A stretch of 64,000 bases of DNA from Streptomyces liliifuscus (GTDB lineage: Bacteria > Actinomycetota > Actinomycetes > Streptomycetales > Streptomycetaceae): contig NZ_CP066831.1 of the NCBI RefSeq assembly GCF_016598615.1, positions 10,850,001-10,914,000 of the forward strand, given 5' to 3'. Numbering within the stretch: the first letter of the stretch is position 1; the number at the start of each line of letters is the position of its first letter. The notes beneath the pieces are model-generated. The model saw only the letters and a program-made list of their open reading frames with translations. It made no database searches and was not told the DNA's origin. The position numbers and the translations under genes were made by a program. Shown piece after piece: positions 34,005-43,624 of the stretch.

Positions 34005-34904
34005 ATGGATCAGAGGAGACTGGAGTACTTCCTCACGGTCGCCGAGGAACTGAACTTCACACGGGCGGCCCGGCAACTGCACGTAACACAGTCCACGCTC
34101 TCGGCCGGCATCAAGGCCCTGGAGCAGGACCTGAAGGCCGAACTGCTCATCCGCTCCACGCGGTCGGTCAGACTGACAGAGGCCGGTTCGGCGTTCCTGC
34201 CCGAGGCGCGTACCGCGATCGAGGCACTCGACCGGGCCAGGGCCGCGGTGGAGCCGCTCTCCACGGGGTTGCGCGGCAGTCTCACCGTGGGCGTTCTCAG
34301 CGGACTGACCGTTATCGACGTGCCCGCACTGGCGGGCGACTTCCACCGGCGCCATCCGGAGGTCCGGTTGCGGACCGAGACCTCCCAGCGGGGGACCTCC
34401 GGGCTGGTCGAAAAAATCAAGGAAGGTTACGTCGACGTGGCCTTCGTGGGAGCAGATATCAAGGACGCACACCTCAGAGTGAGGGCCGTCAAGAAGTACC
34501 ACGTCCAGTTGCTGGTTCCTGCCGGTCACCCACTGGCTCTCCGGAAGAGCGTGCGGCTCAGAGACGTTGCCGGGGAACCCTTCGTCGACATGCCACCAGG
34601 GTTCGGGCAACGCCAGATCGTGGACGACGCGTTCACGAGGGCGGAGCTGTCCCGGCGTGTCCTGATCGAGGTGTCGGACATCACCACGATCGCGGAGTAC
34701 GTGGCGCACGGTCTGGGCGTGGCGCTGCTGCCCCCGGACTTCGCGGAGACGGCCGGGGACGCGGTGTGTCCCGTCCCCCTCGCGGACGCACCTCTGTCCT
34801 GGACGCTCGGCGTGGTTGCCTCGGCGACGCGCCCGCCGACGCGGGCGCTGCACGCCTTCCTCGACCTCATCCCGCACCACATCCGGCGCGACCGCGTGTT
34901 CTAG
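34005..34904 (+). CDS. LysR family transcriptional regulator
   Basis: 299 residues from ATG 34005. The N-terminal winged HTH is textbook LysR: LEYFLTVAEELNFTRAARQL, HVTQSTLSAGIKALEQDL, then a linker helix. The remaining 210 residues form the periplasmic-binding-protein-like effector domain (LTVGVLSGLTVIDVPALAGD; YVDVAFVGADIKD; VAHGLGVALLPPDF). It probably regulates the divergent epimerase-DMT-amidohydrolase unit through the palindrome at 33952-33965. Effector unknown. Confidence 0.96.
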   Translation: MDQRRLEYFLTVAEELNFTRAARQLHVTQSTLSAGIKALEQDLKAELLIRSTRSVRLTEAGSAFLPEARTAIEALDRARAAVEPLSTGLRGSLTVGVLSGLTVIDVPALAGDFHRRHPEVRLRTETSQRGTSGLVEKIKEGYVDVAFVGADIKDAHLRVRAVKKYHVQLLVPAGHPLALRKSVRLRDVAGEPFVDMPPGFGQRQIVDDAFTRAELSRRVLIEVSDITTIAEYVAHGLGVALLPPDFAETAGDAVCPVPLADAPLSWTLGVVASATRPPTRALHAFLDLIPHHIRRDRVF

Positions 34905-35270
34905 GCGGACGTACGCGATCACGTACGAATCACCCAAATCACTGGCCTTGGTGCCAACGGAACAGCCAGTGACGCCAAGTACTTGATCTTGGCCGTGCAG
35001 CAGGTCGGACGCGCGATCGTGGGGTGGCTCTACGTTTGGCCCGGCTCGCCCGCGTCACGAGGGCGAGCGCCGAGGGCGACCAGGCGCCGCTCGACCTGGC
35101 CGTGGCAGCGCTCACCGTTGGACATTGCCCGATCGCGCGATCCCGAGTGCGGCTTCCTCGCCGGCCGCTTCCGGCACGCATGCTCCGCGTCCCCAAATAC
35201 CGCGTGAGCCTCGTGGACCCCGGCCGCGAGCACCTGCGCGTGCGGCGAGCCGAGGACCCCGCCGTCCCCG
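34905..35270. other. Degenerate intergenic region
   Basis: No supported gene. A short phrase LRVPKYRVSLVDPGREHLRV in the plus strand near 35180-35240 looks like decayed coding sequence of unknown origin, but it is too short to assign. Confidence 0.3.
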
Positions 35271-35765
35271 TCCGGCATTCGTTTGAGGAGATCAAGGCCC
35301 CGGCTTCACCGGCTGCCTCAACCTCCTGCACAAGTACCTCAACAGGGCTGCTCAGACGCCGACCGAAGGCACATCTCGCCACGCAGGGTCGCCCGGATGC
35401 TGCTGACTCGGCCCGACATCCTCAAGGCCGAACGCCACGAACTCCTGACCAGACTCACCGCAGCCTGCATCGGGATGGCCCAACTCGCGGCAGCCGTCCG
35501 GGAGTCAGCTCCTTTCCTCTCGCCTCACGTGGGTGACGCCGACGCTCTCACGCGCTGGGCAGCCCGGGTCCGCGACGCCGATACGCCTCACCTGCATGCC
35601 TTTGTCCGGGGCTTGGAGCGAGAGCCGTGGACGCAGCACTCACGCTGCCATACAGCAACGGTCCCACCGAGGGTGTCAACACCAAGACCAAGCGCATCGC
35701 ACGCCAGATGCACGGACGAGCAGGCTTCTTCGCTCTGCTCCGCCACCGGGTCCTCGGGCAGTGGA
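35271..35765 (+). pseudogene. ISL3-type transposase C-terminal remnant
   Basis: Plus-strand frames read DADRRHISPRRVARMLLTRP, ADALTRWAARVRDADTPHL and HAFVRGLERE. After a frame change near 35625 they continue as DAALTLPYSNGPTEGVNTKT and RQMHGRAGFFALLRHRVLGQ. These are the last third of ISL3-family transposases, whose final catalytic Glu sits in the GPTEGVN motif. The N-terminal zinc-binding and HTH parts are missing and no inverted repeats were found. Confidence 0.8.
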
Positions 35766-35980
35766 CACCTTTAGCGACCATCGACAGTGAGACCGGCCCG
35801 TTCACTGGACAGACCCCGTCCGCGACTGCCTGCAGCAGTTCCGCACCGCCCCGGCTGCGACCGAGCGCCTCGGCCGACCGTCCGTCAGAGCACCGCCTGG
35901 CTGACCCGCCATACCGACCGACTCACCCAGGACGACTGGCTCGGCGGACTGCGGCGAATACTGGCCTGGTCCTGCTGTTG

Positions 35981-37732
35981 TCACCGAGCGGCCTCCCAGG
36001 CGGTCCACAACCCGGCGTACACACCACCGGCATCAACCAGCTCTCCGTGGGTGCCGGTCTCGATGATCCGGCCGTGCTGCATCACCATGATCCGGTCGCA
36101 GGTTGCTGCTTGGGAGAGACGGTGCGCGACCACGACTGCGGTGCGTCCGGCGAGGACAGCATCAGCAGCGTGGTCGAGCTGTGCGGCGTAGGAGGAGCCG
36201 GCTTCGGCGGTCGCTTCGTCAAGGATCACCAGATCAGCGTCGGTGAGCAGCAGGCGGGCGAGGGCGAGTTGCTGCGCCTGTGCGTCGGTGAGCGGGTGTC
36301 CGCCGACACCCAGCAGGGTGTCCAGCCGGTCGGGGAGAGCATCGAGGATCGATGCGGCGCCGGTGGCTTCCAGCGCTGTATGGAGGTCGCGGTCGGTGGC
36401 CCTGGGCGCGGCGAGGGTGAGGTTGTCGCGCAGGGTGCCCGCGAAGACGTGGACCTCCTGGGTGATCATCGCGGTACGGCTGGGGCGAGTCACCCTCCCG
36501 GCCTCAGGCAGGTGGGTGCCGGCGACCACGCCGGCGAGCGTGGTCTTGCCTGCCCCGGACACGCCGACGACGGCCACGCGCTGACCGGGCGGGATGTCGA
36601 GGGTGATGTCGTCGAGCACTCGTGGCCCCTGGCTGTAGCGGAAGGAGACCTCGTCGAGCCGTACGGCGGTGCTCGCGGCCTGCGCCGGGACATCCGACGA
36701 GCTGATCGGAATCGTGACGACCCCGATCATGCGGCTCAGCGATGCGAGGGCGGACTGGAGGGTGTCAATGACCAGCAGCAGCTGGTTGACCGGTCCGAGC
36801 AGGCGTAGCACGAGCAGCATGGCGGTGGTGGCGCCGCCGACGGTCGATGCGTTGTGGTCGATGAGGACGAAGCCGACGACGAGTACGGCGGCCAGGCTCA
36901 GGCACTCCCCGAGGTTGAGCCGGGCATTGAGCATGCTCAGCACGGTGCGTGCGCGTAGCGACTGCCCCGCGACGCGCCAGGAGTCCGTCATCACAGCCCG
37001 GTGTCGTTGCTCGGCGAGCCCGAAGCCGAGCACGGTGGCGTAGCCGCGCTGGGACTCGAGGATCTGCTGGGCACGCGCGCTCATCGCCGCGCGCTCGGCG
37101 CGGTAGACCCCTGGTCCGATGCGCAGATACCACCGCACGGCCAGCACGTAGACCGGCAGCACGACGGCGAAGGCGGCCGCGTAGGGCCATTCCAGTGCCG
37201 CGAGCCCGCCCAGCGACACGACGATGGTGAACGCGGTGACGGTGAGCGCGGGGATTACCGCGGGTGCTGCATCGGCGACGGCGGTGACGTCGTCGCTGGA
37301 CCGGGATATCAGGTCCCCGGTACCGGCGCGCTCGACGAGGTACTGCGGGAGCGTCATCGCGCGGCCCACGAGCTGCTCGCGCAGCGCTGCGAGGATGGCG
37401 TGGTAGACGCGGGTGGCGAACACGATCGTCAGCGCGGTACCCGCGGCACCGAGGACTGCCGACAGCGCCATGACGGCCGTGACCGTCAGCACCGTGGCGA
37501 GGTCCGCGGTGTCGGCCTGCACACGGTCGACGAGGAACCCGATCGCCACGGGAACGATCAGGTCGACGCCGGTGCTGACGATCCCCAGCACCCCGGTCGC
37601 GGCGAGCCGGAGCCGGTATCGGTGGCTGAGCCGCCACACCTCCTTGACCGTCTCGCGGCCGCTCGCGACCGGCAGCCCGGGCAGCTCGGCATCGGAAGCC
37701 GCGGTCCCGGGCACGGCGGAGGTGCCGTTCAC
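35981..37732 (-). CDS. ABC half-transporter, TM-NBD fusion, canonical ATPase site (siderophore locus)
   Basis: 583 residues. GTG 37732 overlaps the stop of the preceding half-transporter (GTGA). Six transmembrane helices (about 40-320) are followed by an NBD with Walker A GVSGAGKTT, Q-loop MITQEVHVF, Walker B LVILDEATAEAG and switch VVAHRLSQA. The signature is LTDAQAQQL instead of LSGGQ, a marked deviation. It pairs with the upstream-encoded half-transporter whose Walker sites are degenerate, giving a heterodimer with one working ATP site. The arrangement after FecBCD-type genes and an esterase resembles IrtAB-like or exporter pairs that move siderophores or their hydrolysis products. It is the last gene of the operon. 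Confidence 0.9.
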   Translation of the reverse strand: MNGTSAVPGTAASDAELPGLPVASGRETVKEVWRLSHRYRLRLAATGVLGIVSTGVDLIVPVAIGFLVDRVQADTADLATVLTVTAVMALSAVLGAAGTALTIVFATRVYHAILAALREQLVGRAMTLPQYLVERAGTGDLISRSSDDVTAVADAAPAVIPALTVTAFTIVVSLGGLAALEWPYAAAFAVVLPVYVLAVRWYLRIGPGVYRAERAAMSARAQQILESQRGYATVLGFGLAEQRHRAVMTDSWRVAGQSLRARTVLSMLNARLNLGECLSLAAVLVVGFVLIDHNASTVGGATTAMLLVLRLLGPVNQLLLVIDTLQSALASLSRMIGVVTIPISSSDVPAQAASTAVRLDEVSFRYSQGPRVLDDITLDIPPGQRVAVVGVSGAGKTTLAGVVAGTHLPEAGRVTRPSRTAMITQEVHVFAGTLRDNLTLAAPRATDRDLHTALEATGAASILDALPDRLDTLLGVGGHPLTDAQAQQLALARLLLTDADLVILDEATAEAGSSYAAQLDHAADAVLAGRTAVVVAHRLSQAATCDRIMVMQHGRIIETGTHGELVDAGGVYAGLWTAWEAAR

Positions 37733-39489
37733 CGCGCCGTCCTTGAGAGCACGGGTACGTCGTCAGGCAGTTCGACGACGCGGTCGCAGGCAGCGAGGAG
37801 CGCCGGGGTCGAGGCGATCAGCAGCGTCGAGCGGCCTGCCCGGACGCCGCGCAGCCGGCCTGCGATCGTGTGCTCGGTGACCGAGTCGACCGCGGTGGTC
37901 GGGTCGTGCAGCACGAGCACCGGCGCGTCGCTCGCCAGGGCGCGGGCGAGCGCGACCCGCTGGCGCTGGCCGCCCGAGAGCCGGTTGCCGCCCTCGCCGA
38001 CCGGGGCGTCGAGGTCGGCCGCGAAGTCGTCGCAGGCGGCGGCCCGCACGGCGGCGTCCACCCGCTCGGGCGCGCCCGCGGTCACGGCGACGTTGTCGCG
38101 GAGGGTGCCGCTGAACAGCGTTGCGCGGTGCGGCGCGACGGTGACCCGGGAGCGGTACTCGACCGGGGACAGCTTCCGCGCCGCGATCCCGTCGAGCCGC
38201 GCCTCGACCCCTCCCTCGGCCCGCGGGTCCAGCAGCGCCTCGACGACGCGGGCGGCGGTCCGGTCGTCGGCGCGCACGCCCACGAGCTCGCCGGGCTCGA
38301 CCCGGATCGTCACGCCGGGTCCGGAGCTGCTCGGCACGACCACGTCCAGCTCCGGCAACGCGGTGACCTCCCGCCGGGGCGCGTCATCGGGCCCGGCCGT
38401 CGACATGGCGTTGTCCCGCAGCACGTCGAGGACACGCACGGACGAGGCGCGGGCGCCGGCGAGGTTGGGGATGGACGTGCTCGCGATCGCCTGGATCTGC
38501 GGCAGCAGCGCCTGGGCGAGGCCGACGGCGGTGATCAGGCCGCCGATGCTGAGCTGTCCGTCCACGGCGAACCAGCCCGCCAGCCCCAGTACCGCGGCGA
38601 CGAACGTGCCGCTGACCCCGCCCGAGCCCACGAGGAACTTTCCCAGCAGGCCCGCGTTGCGCCTGGCGCCGACAAGGGTCTCCTGGCTTGCCCGGCGGTA
38701 CCGGCTGGTCGCCTCGGCCTCGGCACGCATCCCCCTGATCACCCGGTAGCCGGCGACCAGGTCCGTGGCCTGTCCGACCGTGGAGGCCAGCAGCTCCTGG
38801 TATGCGCCGGTGTCCCGGGAGAGCCGCTCGCTGAGCACGCCCATCGACCAGACCGCGACCGGCGCCCCGAACAGCACCACGAGTCCGAGCAGCCAGTGCG
38901 TCGCCAGCAGCGACACCGCGATGAATCCGATGGCTGTGATCCTCGAGACCGGGATGATCGTCAGGATCACCGCGTTGGACAGGCGCGCGACGTCGCTGGT
39001 CATCACCGAGACCACGTTGCCGCCCGGCGCACGGGCGGTGCCGCCGACCGGGTGCAGCACGCCCGTGGAGAGGGTGCCGCGGAGCCGGTGCTGTAGTACC
39101 TGCACCGCGTGGGCGGTCAGTCGCAGCGAGAGCCTCGCCGCCGACGTCAGCGCGACGTAGAGGGCCACCAGCACGCCGAGCCACAGGACCAGCTGTCCCT
39201 CGTCCCCGGTCGCAAGGGCCCGGTCGATCGCGAGTCCCATCACCACCGGGACCGCGGACTCGCCCACCTGCCACACGATCGCCAGCAGCATGGCGGGAAC
39301 GCTGATCCGCCTCACCGAGAAGATCACGCGCAGCAGGAACCGGCCCGGGGTGGTCCCCGACCCGGACTCGAACGGCCGCCCGCCGAGCGGCTCGGCGGGA
39401 GCGAGCAGAAGCACCGGCAGCCGACGGGTCAGCGGTCCCCGCCCCAGTCCTGTGGGGTCGGCGCCCGAGGAACGCGAGGACTTCCTCAT
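37729..39489 (-). CDS. ABC half-transporter, TM-NBD fusion, degenerate ATPase site (siderophore locus)
   Basis: 586 residues. ATG 39489 overlaps the esterase stop (ATGA). Six transmembrane helices lie between about residue 50 and 330. In the NBD the place of Walker A reads GVRADDRTAARVVEAL, without GxxGxGK. Walker B reads VLVLHDPTTAVD, with Pro where the catalytic Glu should be. The signature LSGGQRQRVALARAL is perfect. A dead Walker A/B with a good signature is exactly complementary to the partner at 35981-37732, which has good Walker motifs and a poor signature. Together they would form one functional composite ATP site, as in asymmetric ABC exporters. Confidence 0.9.
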   Translation of the reverse strand: MRKSSRSSGADPTGLGRGPLTRRLPVLLLAPAEPLGGRPFESGSGTTPGRFLLRVIFSVRRISVPAMLLAIVWQVGESAVPVVMGLAIDRALATGDEGQLVLWLGVLVALYVALTSAARLSLRLTAHAVQVLQHRLRGTLSTGVLHPVGGTARAPGGNVVSVMTSDVARLSNAVILTIIPVSRITAIGFIAVSLLATHWLLGLVVLFGAPVAVWSMGVLSERLSRDTGAYQELLASTVGQATDLVAGYRVIRGMRAEAEATSRYRRASQETLVGARRNAGLLGKFLVGSGGVSGTFVAAVLGLAGWFAVDGQLSIGGLITAVGLAQALLPQIQAIASTSIPNLAGARASSVRVLDVLRDNAMSTAGPDDAPRREVTALPELDVVVPSSSGPGVTIRVEPGELVGVRADDRTAARVVEALLDPRAEGGVEARLDGIAARKLSPVEYRSRVTVAPHRATLFSGTLRDNVAVTAGAPERVDAAVRAAACDDFAADLDAPVGEGGNRLSGGQRQRVALARALASDAPVLVLHDPTTAVDSVTEHTIAGRLRGVRAGRSTLLIASTPALLAACDRVVELPDDVPVLSRTAR

Positions 39490-40682
39490 GCCTGGCTCCG
39501 ATCGGTGCTCCTGAGCGGGAAGCACCAGAGCAGGGCATCGGCGAAGATTCCGCGCCACCATGCGTAGTCGTGTCCGCCGGCGAACTCTTTGTAGAGGGTG
39601 TCGTAGCCCTTTCCGGTGAGTACGTGGTCCAACCAGCGACTGTGGGTGTTCGAGCTCTCCAGCTCGCCGACGTCGTGGAAGATGCGGAGCGGTGCCGTTT
39701 CCGCGGCCAGGAAGTCGGCGATCAGTGTCGGTATGGGGGTGCGGCGCAGCAGCTCGCCCGACCCGGTGCCCCATGTGAGGTCAGGGTGGTATCCGCACGA
39801 CGGTGACTGGAGGATGGCGTTGCCGAACGTCGTCGGGTGGTGGAGCGCTGTCCAGCCGGCGCACAGACCGCCGAAGCTCTCGCCGGCCAGCGCGACGTCA
39901 CGGGGGTCCCGCGAGAGCGGATACCGGTGGTGGAGCCACGGCAGCAGTTCCTGGACCAGCATCCGGGAGAACGTCGGGTTGCAGAGCAGCTCCTTGTCGC
40001 GCTGCGGTGCGGGCTGGCCGACGAGGACCACCGCGCAGGGCCGGACCAGTCCCGCCCGGACCAGTGCGTCACGAACGCTGGGCGCGCTGTGGTCCGGCGT
40101 GCCGTCCAGGTGGATCACGAAGGGCAGTGCGCTGTCTTCCGAGAACTCTCCCGGCGGCATCGAGACCCAGATGCGGCGTTCGTCTCCCAGGAGCTCGCTC
40201 GCCAGCACGGCAGCTTCCACCGCCGGGGTCGGTCGCGCTTCGGCCCTGTCGAGCCAGGGCAACGGCACCGCGTCGGGCAGTGCTGCCACCGAGGCCCCGG
40301 AGAACCGCTCCACCGAGCACTCCGAGAACCTCGGTGGCGGGTTGAACGGGTCCGGAACCCGTTCGCCCTCACCCGTCGGCCCGCGTCGTGTGAACACGTA
40401 CGAGAAGCGCAGGTCGGAACGCATCCGCAAGGTGAGAACGCGGAACGGCGTCCCCGCCACCGGGGCGAACTCCGTGTCGATCGGGTTGAAGGCGATTCTG
40501 GGTCCGATCACCACCGAGACGGTGACCGTCGTGTCGTCTCCGGGCTCGTCGACGAACGTCACCTCCACCTCGTCCGCGGAGACCCGCTCGACAAGCGGTG
40601 CACCCGTCTCCCCGAGGTGTCGTCTGAACCTTTCCGGGCTCCACTCACCGGTCGCCAGCTTCTCGACCAACGGATCAGCCAT
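39486..40682 (-). CDS. Enterochelin-esterase-like (Fes) siderophore hydrolase
   Basis: 398 residues from ATG 40682, inside the end of the FecE-like gene. An N-terminal beta domain of about 150 residues (FSYVFTRRGPTGEGERVPDP; FNPPPRFSECSVERF) matches the enterochelin esterase N-terminal domain. The C-terminal alpha/beta hydrolase has the nucleophile in VALAGESFGGL and the catalytic His in FAGGHDYAWW. No signal peptide is visible, so action is in the cytoplasm. It would open an ester-linked ferric siderophore after import, freeing iron. That suggests the imported ligand contains ester bonds (catecholate trilactone or similar). Confidence 0.92.
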   Translation of the reverse strand: MADPLVEKLATGEWSPERFRRHLGETGAPLVERVSADEVEVTFVDEPGDDTTVTVSVVIGPRIAFNPIDTEFAPVAGTPFRVLTLRMRSDLRFSYVFTRRGPTGEGERVPDPFNPPPRFSECSVERFSGASVAALPDAVPLPWLDRAEARPTPAVEAAVLASELLGDERRIWVSMPPGEFSEDSALPFVIHLDGTPDHSAPSVRDALVRAGLVRPCAVVLVGQPAPQRDKELLCNPTFSRMLVQELLPWLHHRYPLSRDPRDVALAGESFGGLCAGWTALHHPTTFGNAILQSPSCGYHPDLTWGTGSGELLRRTPIPTLIADFLAAETAPLRIFHDVGELESSNTHSRWLDHVLTGKGYDTLYKEFAGGHDYAWWRGIFADALLWCFPLRSTDRSQA

Positions 40683-41529
40683 TTCTCGCACTTTCTACGC
40701 CGGTGTTGTCAGTGGACCTCTGTCGGGTTCGTTCGCGGCCGAGCGGCACCACCTGGGGGCTGCCGGCCACCGGATCGGGCACCACCAGGCAGCGCAGACC
40801 GAACACCTCCTCGACCAGCTCGGCCGTGACGACCTGGTCCGGAGTGCCCTCGGCGACCACGGCGCCGTCCTTCATGGCGATCAGGTGGGTGCCGTAACGG
40901 GCAGCCTGGTTCAGGTCGTGCAGTACGGCGACCAGGGTGTGGCCGACGTCGTGCAGGTCGGTGAACAGCTCCATCAGCTCGATCTGGTGGGTGATGTCGA
41001 GGAAGGTGGTCGGTTCGTCGAGCAGCATGATGTCGGTGTGCTGCGCGAGTGCCATCGCCACCCACACGCGCTGGCGCTGCCCGCCCGACAGCTCGTCCAC
41101 CGGGCGCCCGGACAGGTCGGCGACCGAGGTCTGGTGCATCGCCCTGAGCACGGCCTGCTCGTCGTCCTCGGTCCACTGCCGGATGAACCCCTGGTGGGGG
41201 TACCGTCCCCGGGCCACGAGGTCGGCGACGGTGATCCCGTCCGGGGCGATCGAGGCCTGCGGCAGCAGCCCGACCCGCCGCGCCACCTCTTTGGTCTTGT
41301 AGGAGTTGATGTCGGCACCGTCGAGGACGACCTGCCCGGCCGACGGCTTCCGCAGTCGGGACAGGCTGCGCAGCAGGGTGGACTTGCCGCACGCGTTCGG
41401 GCCGACGATGACCGTGAACGACTCGTCGGGGATCGCCACCGAGAGGTGCTCGGAGATGATCCGCCTGTCGTAGCCGATCGTCGCCGACTCCACACGCAGG
41501 CGCGCGATGCCGGGCGGGGTTGCGCTCAC
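40675..41529 (-). CDS. Ferric-siderophore ABC importer ATPase (FecE/FepC-like)
   Basis: 284 residues from GTG 41529, which overlaps the permease stop in GTGA. Walker A GPNACGKST, Q-loop GLLPQAS, signature ELSGGQRQRVWVAMAL, Walker B IMLLDEPTTFLD and switch AVLHDLNQAARYGTHLIAM are all intact. The ACGKST Walker A and the FLDITHQ sequence are typical of FecE/FhuC-type iron uptake ATPases. It energises the two FecCD permeases encoded just upstream. The last 8 bases overlap the esterase gene. Confidence 0.96.
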   Translation of the reverse strand: MSATPPGIARLRVESATIGYDRRIISEHLSVAIPDESFTVIVGPNACGKSTLLRSLSRLRKPSAGQVVLDGADINSYKTKEVARRVGLLPQASIAPDGITVADLVARGRYPHQGFIRQWTEDDEQAVLRAMHQTSVADLSGRPVDELSGGQRQRVWVAMALAQHTDIMLLDEPTTFLDITHQIELMELFTDLHDVGHTLVAVLHDLNQAARYGTHLIAMKDGAVVAEGTPDQVVTAELVEEVFGLRCLVVPDPVAGSPQVVPLGRERTRQRSTDNTGVESARNG

Positions 41530-42584
41530 AGGCGTCTCCTGGCTTCGGTGAACAGCAGGTATCCGAGGTAGCCGCCGCCGAGCACGACGGTGATGATGCC
41601 GACCGGCAGCGGGGTGGGGGCGACGTGCTGGGCGATGTAGTCCGACGCCAGACACAACAGCGCGCCGACGAAGGCAGCGGGGGTGAGGGTGATCCCGGCG
41701 GTGCGGGCGAGTCGGCGTCCGATCTGCGGGGCGACCAGTGAGATGAACGCGATCGGCCCCGACGCGGCCGTGACCGTCGCCGTCAGCGCCACTCCCACCA
41801 GCATCAGGCCGAGGCGTGCGGGCGAGACCCGTACCCCTTGCGAGGCGGCCGCGTCGTCACCCAGCTCCATCTGCCGCATCGGCCGGCTCAACATCCCGGC
41901 CAGCAGCAGGAGTACGGCGATGCAGGCGCCGCCGATGACGACCCGGTCCCAGGACACGCCGTTGAGCGACCCGGCAATCCACGCCGCCGCGGACATCGCC
42001 TGGTCCAGGTCGGCCTTGAGGATCAGCCAGGTGTTGAGCGACTCGAGCATCGCCGAGACGCCGATGCCGACGATGATCAGCCGGAACCCCTGCACCCCTC
42101 GTCGGTGGGCGAGCACGTACACGGCCACAGCGGTGGCCATGCCGCCCAGCAACGCTCCGCCGACCAACTGCACGTAAGTGCCGTTGACGACCAGGATCAC
42201 GATCAGTGCGCCGGTATAGGAGCCTTGGGAGAACCCGACGAGGCCGGGGTCGGCGAGAGGGTTGCGCAGCAGTGACTGGAAGACAGCCCCGCTCACACCG
42301 AGGGCTGCGCCGAACACCACCGCCGCGGCGACCCGGGGCAGCCGCCACTCGACCACGATGTCGTGGACGATGCCGGTCTCCCGGCCGGTCAGTGCGGAGA
42401 GCACCTGGCCGGGGCTCAGCGCGTACGAGCCGGTCATCAGCGCGAGGACTGCCGTACCGGCGACCGCGACCGCGAGCGCCGCGCAGACGACGACCGAGCG
42501 CCACTGGAGCAGTATCGCGATGCGCCGGTGCCGCAGTACCAGCACCCGCCTTCCGAAGTCCACCGGCGGAATGCGCGTGTTCAT
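41526..42584 (-). CDS. Ferric-siderophore ABC importer permease (FecCD family), second subunit
   Basis: 352 residues from ATG 42584, overlapping the previous permease stop by 4 bases. About nine to ten transmembrane helices. FecCD hallmarks are WRLPRVAAAVVFGAALGVSG, VFQSLLRNPLADPGLVGFSQ, and SGPIAFISLVAPQIGRRLAR with the EAA-like loop, plus the closing PTPLPVGIITVVLGGGYLGY. It forms a heterodimeric channel with the product of the upstream gene. Confidence 0.95.
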   Translation of the reverse strand: MNTRIPPVDFGRRVLVLRHRRIAILLQWRSVVVCAALAVAVAGTAVLALMTGSYALSPGQVLSALTGRETGIVHDIVVEWRLPRVAAAVVFGAALGVSGAVFQSLLRNPLADPGLVGFSQGSYTGALIVILVVNGTYVQLVGGALLGGMATAVAVYVLAHRRGVQGFRLIIVGIGVSAMLESLNTWLILKADLDQAMSAAAWIAGSLNGVSWDRVVIGGACIAVLLLLAGMLSRPMRQMELGDDAAASQGVRVSPARLGLMLVGVALTATVTAASGPIAFISLVAPQIGRRLARTAGITLTPAAFVGALLCLASDYIAQHVAPTPLPVGIITVVLGGGYLGYLLFTEARRRL

Positions 42585-43624
42585 AGTCCGCTCGATTTCT
42601 TTCGCCGCACCAGCATGACGAGAACGGGGGCGCCGACGAAGGCGGTGACGATGCCCACGGGGATCTCGCCGGGTCTCATCACGATGCGGCCGAGGATGTC
42701 GGAGGCCAGCAGCAGGCTCGGGGCGAGGAGGATGCTGTAGGCGAAGATCCAGCGTTGGTGCGGGCCGACGATCCAGCGGGCCACGTGCGGCACCATGAGT
42801 CCGACGAATCCGATGGGTCCGGCGATCGTGGTGGCACCACCGGCAAGGAGGGTGAGTGCGATCACCGCAAGCACACGGGTGCGTACCAACCGGACCCCTT
42901 GGGCGACCGCCAGCTCGTCACCCAGAGCCAGAGCGTTGAGTGGGCCCGACACCGCGAAGGCCAGGACGAGTGCCACCGCGAAGAACGGCAGGACCGGCCA
43001 CACGACCTCGAGCGGGCGACCCGCGATCGACCCGGCGTTCCAGTTCCGCATGGCGTCGAAGGCGTCCGGGTCGGTCAACTGGAGCGCCTCCCTGGCGCCG
43101 CCGAGCACGGCGCCGACGCATATCCCGGCGAGCACCATGACCACCGGCGAGGAGCCCTGTCGTGTCGAACCGAGGGCGAGCACCAGGAGCGTGACGATCA
43201 GTGCCCCCGCGAACGCGAACCACATGTAGCCCTGGACGTCGCGGACGCCGAGCAGGCCCACGGCGACCGTCACCGCGAAGGACGCGCCGGCATGGACGCC
43301 GAGGACACCCGGATCGGCCAGGGGATTTCGGGTGAGCGCCTGGATCAACGCGCCCGACAGACCGAGGGCGACGCCGACGACCAGACCCACGATCGCGCGG
43401 GGCAGCCGGAAGTCGCGGATCGAGAACTGGTCGATGTCGGCCGAGGAGTGGAACAGCGCGTCCCACACCACTGACGGCGCGATCGCCGTCGACCCGATCA
43501 TGATGCTCAGCACCAGCAGGACCACCAGCACTGCCAGCGCGACGAGCAGGCCGAGCAGACGACGACGCGGTCCGGGCACCGTCTCGGTGCCCGGACCGTC
43601 CTGTCGCAGGGCGAGGGCTGTCAC
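42581..43624 (-). CDS. Ferric-siderophore ABC importer permease (FecCD family), first subunit
   Basis: 347 residues from GTG 43624, overlapping the binding-protein stop (GTGA). Hydrophobic throughout, with FRLPRAIVGLVVGVALGLSG, LIQALTRNPLADPGVLGVHA, the loop GPIGFVGLMVPHVARWIVGP and the closing PGEIPVGIVTAFVGAPVLVM, all FecCD signatures. It is the partner of the next permease. Its coupled start makes separate translation initiation unlikely without the binding-protein gene being read. Confidence 0.95.
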   Translation of the reverse strand: MTALALRQDGPGTETVPGPRRRLLGLLVALAVLVVLLVLSIMIGSTAIAPSVVWDALFHSSADIDQFSIRDFRLPRAIVGLVVGVALGLSGALIQALTRNPLADPGVLGVHAGASFAVTVAVGLLGVRDVQGYMWFAFAGALIVTLLVLALGSTRQGSSPVVMVLAGICVGAVLGGAREALQLTDPDAFDAMRNWNAGSIAGRPLEVVWPVLPFFAVALVLAFAVSGPLNALALGDELAVAQGVRLVRTRVLAVIALTLLAGGATTIAGPIGFVGLMVPHVARWIVGPHQRWIFAYSILLAPSLLLASDILGRIVMRPGEIPVGIVTAFVGAPVLVMLVRRKKSSGL

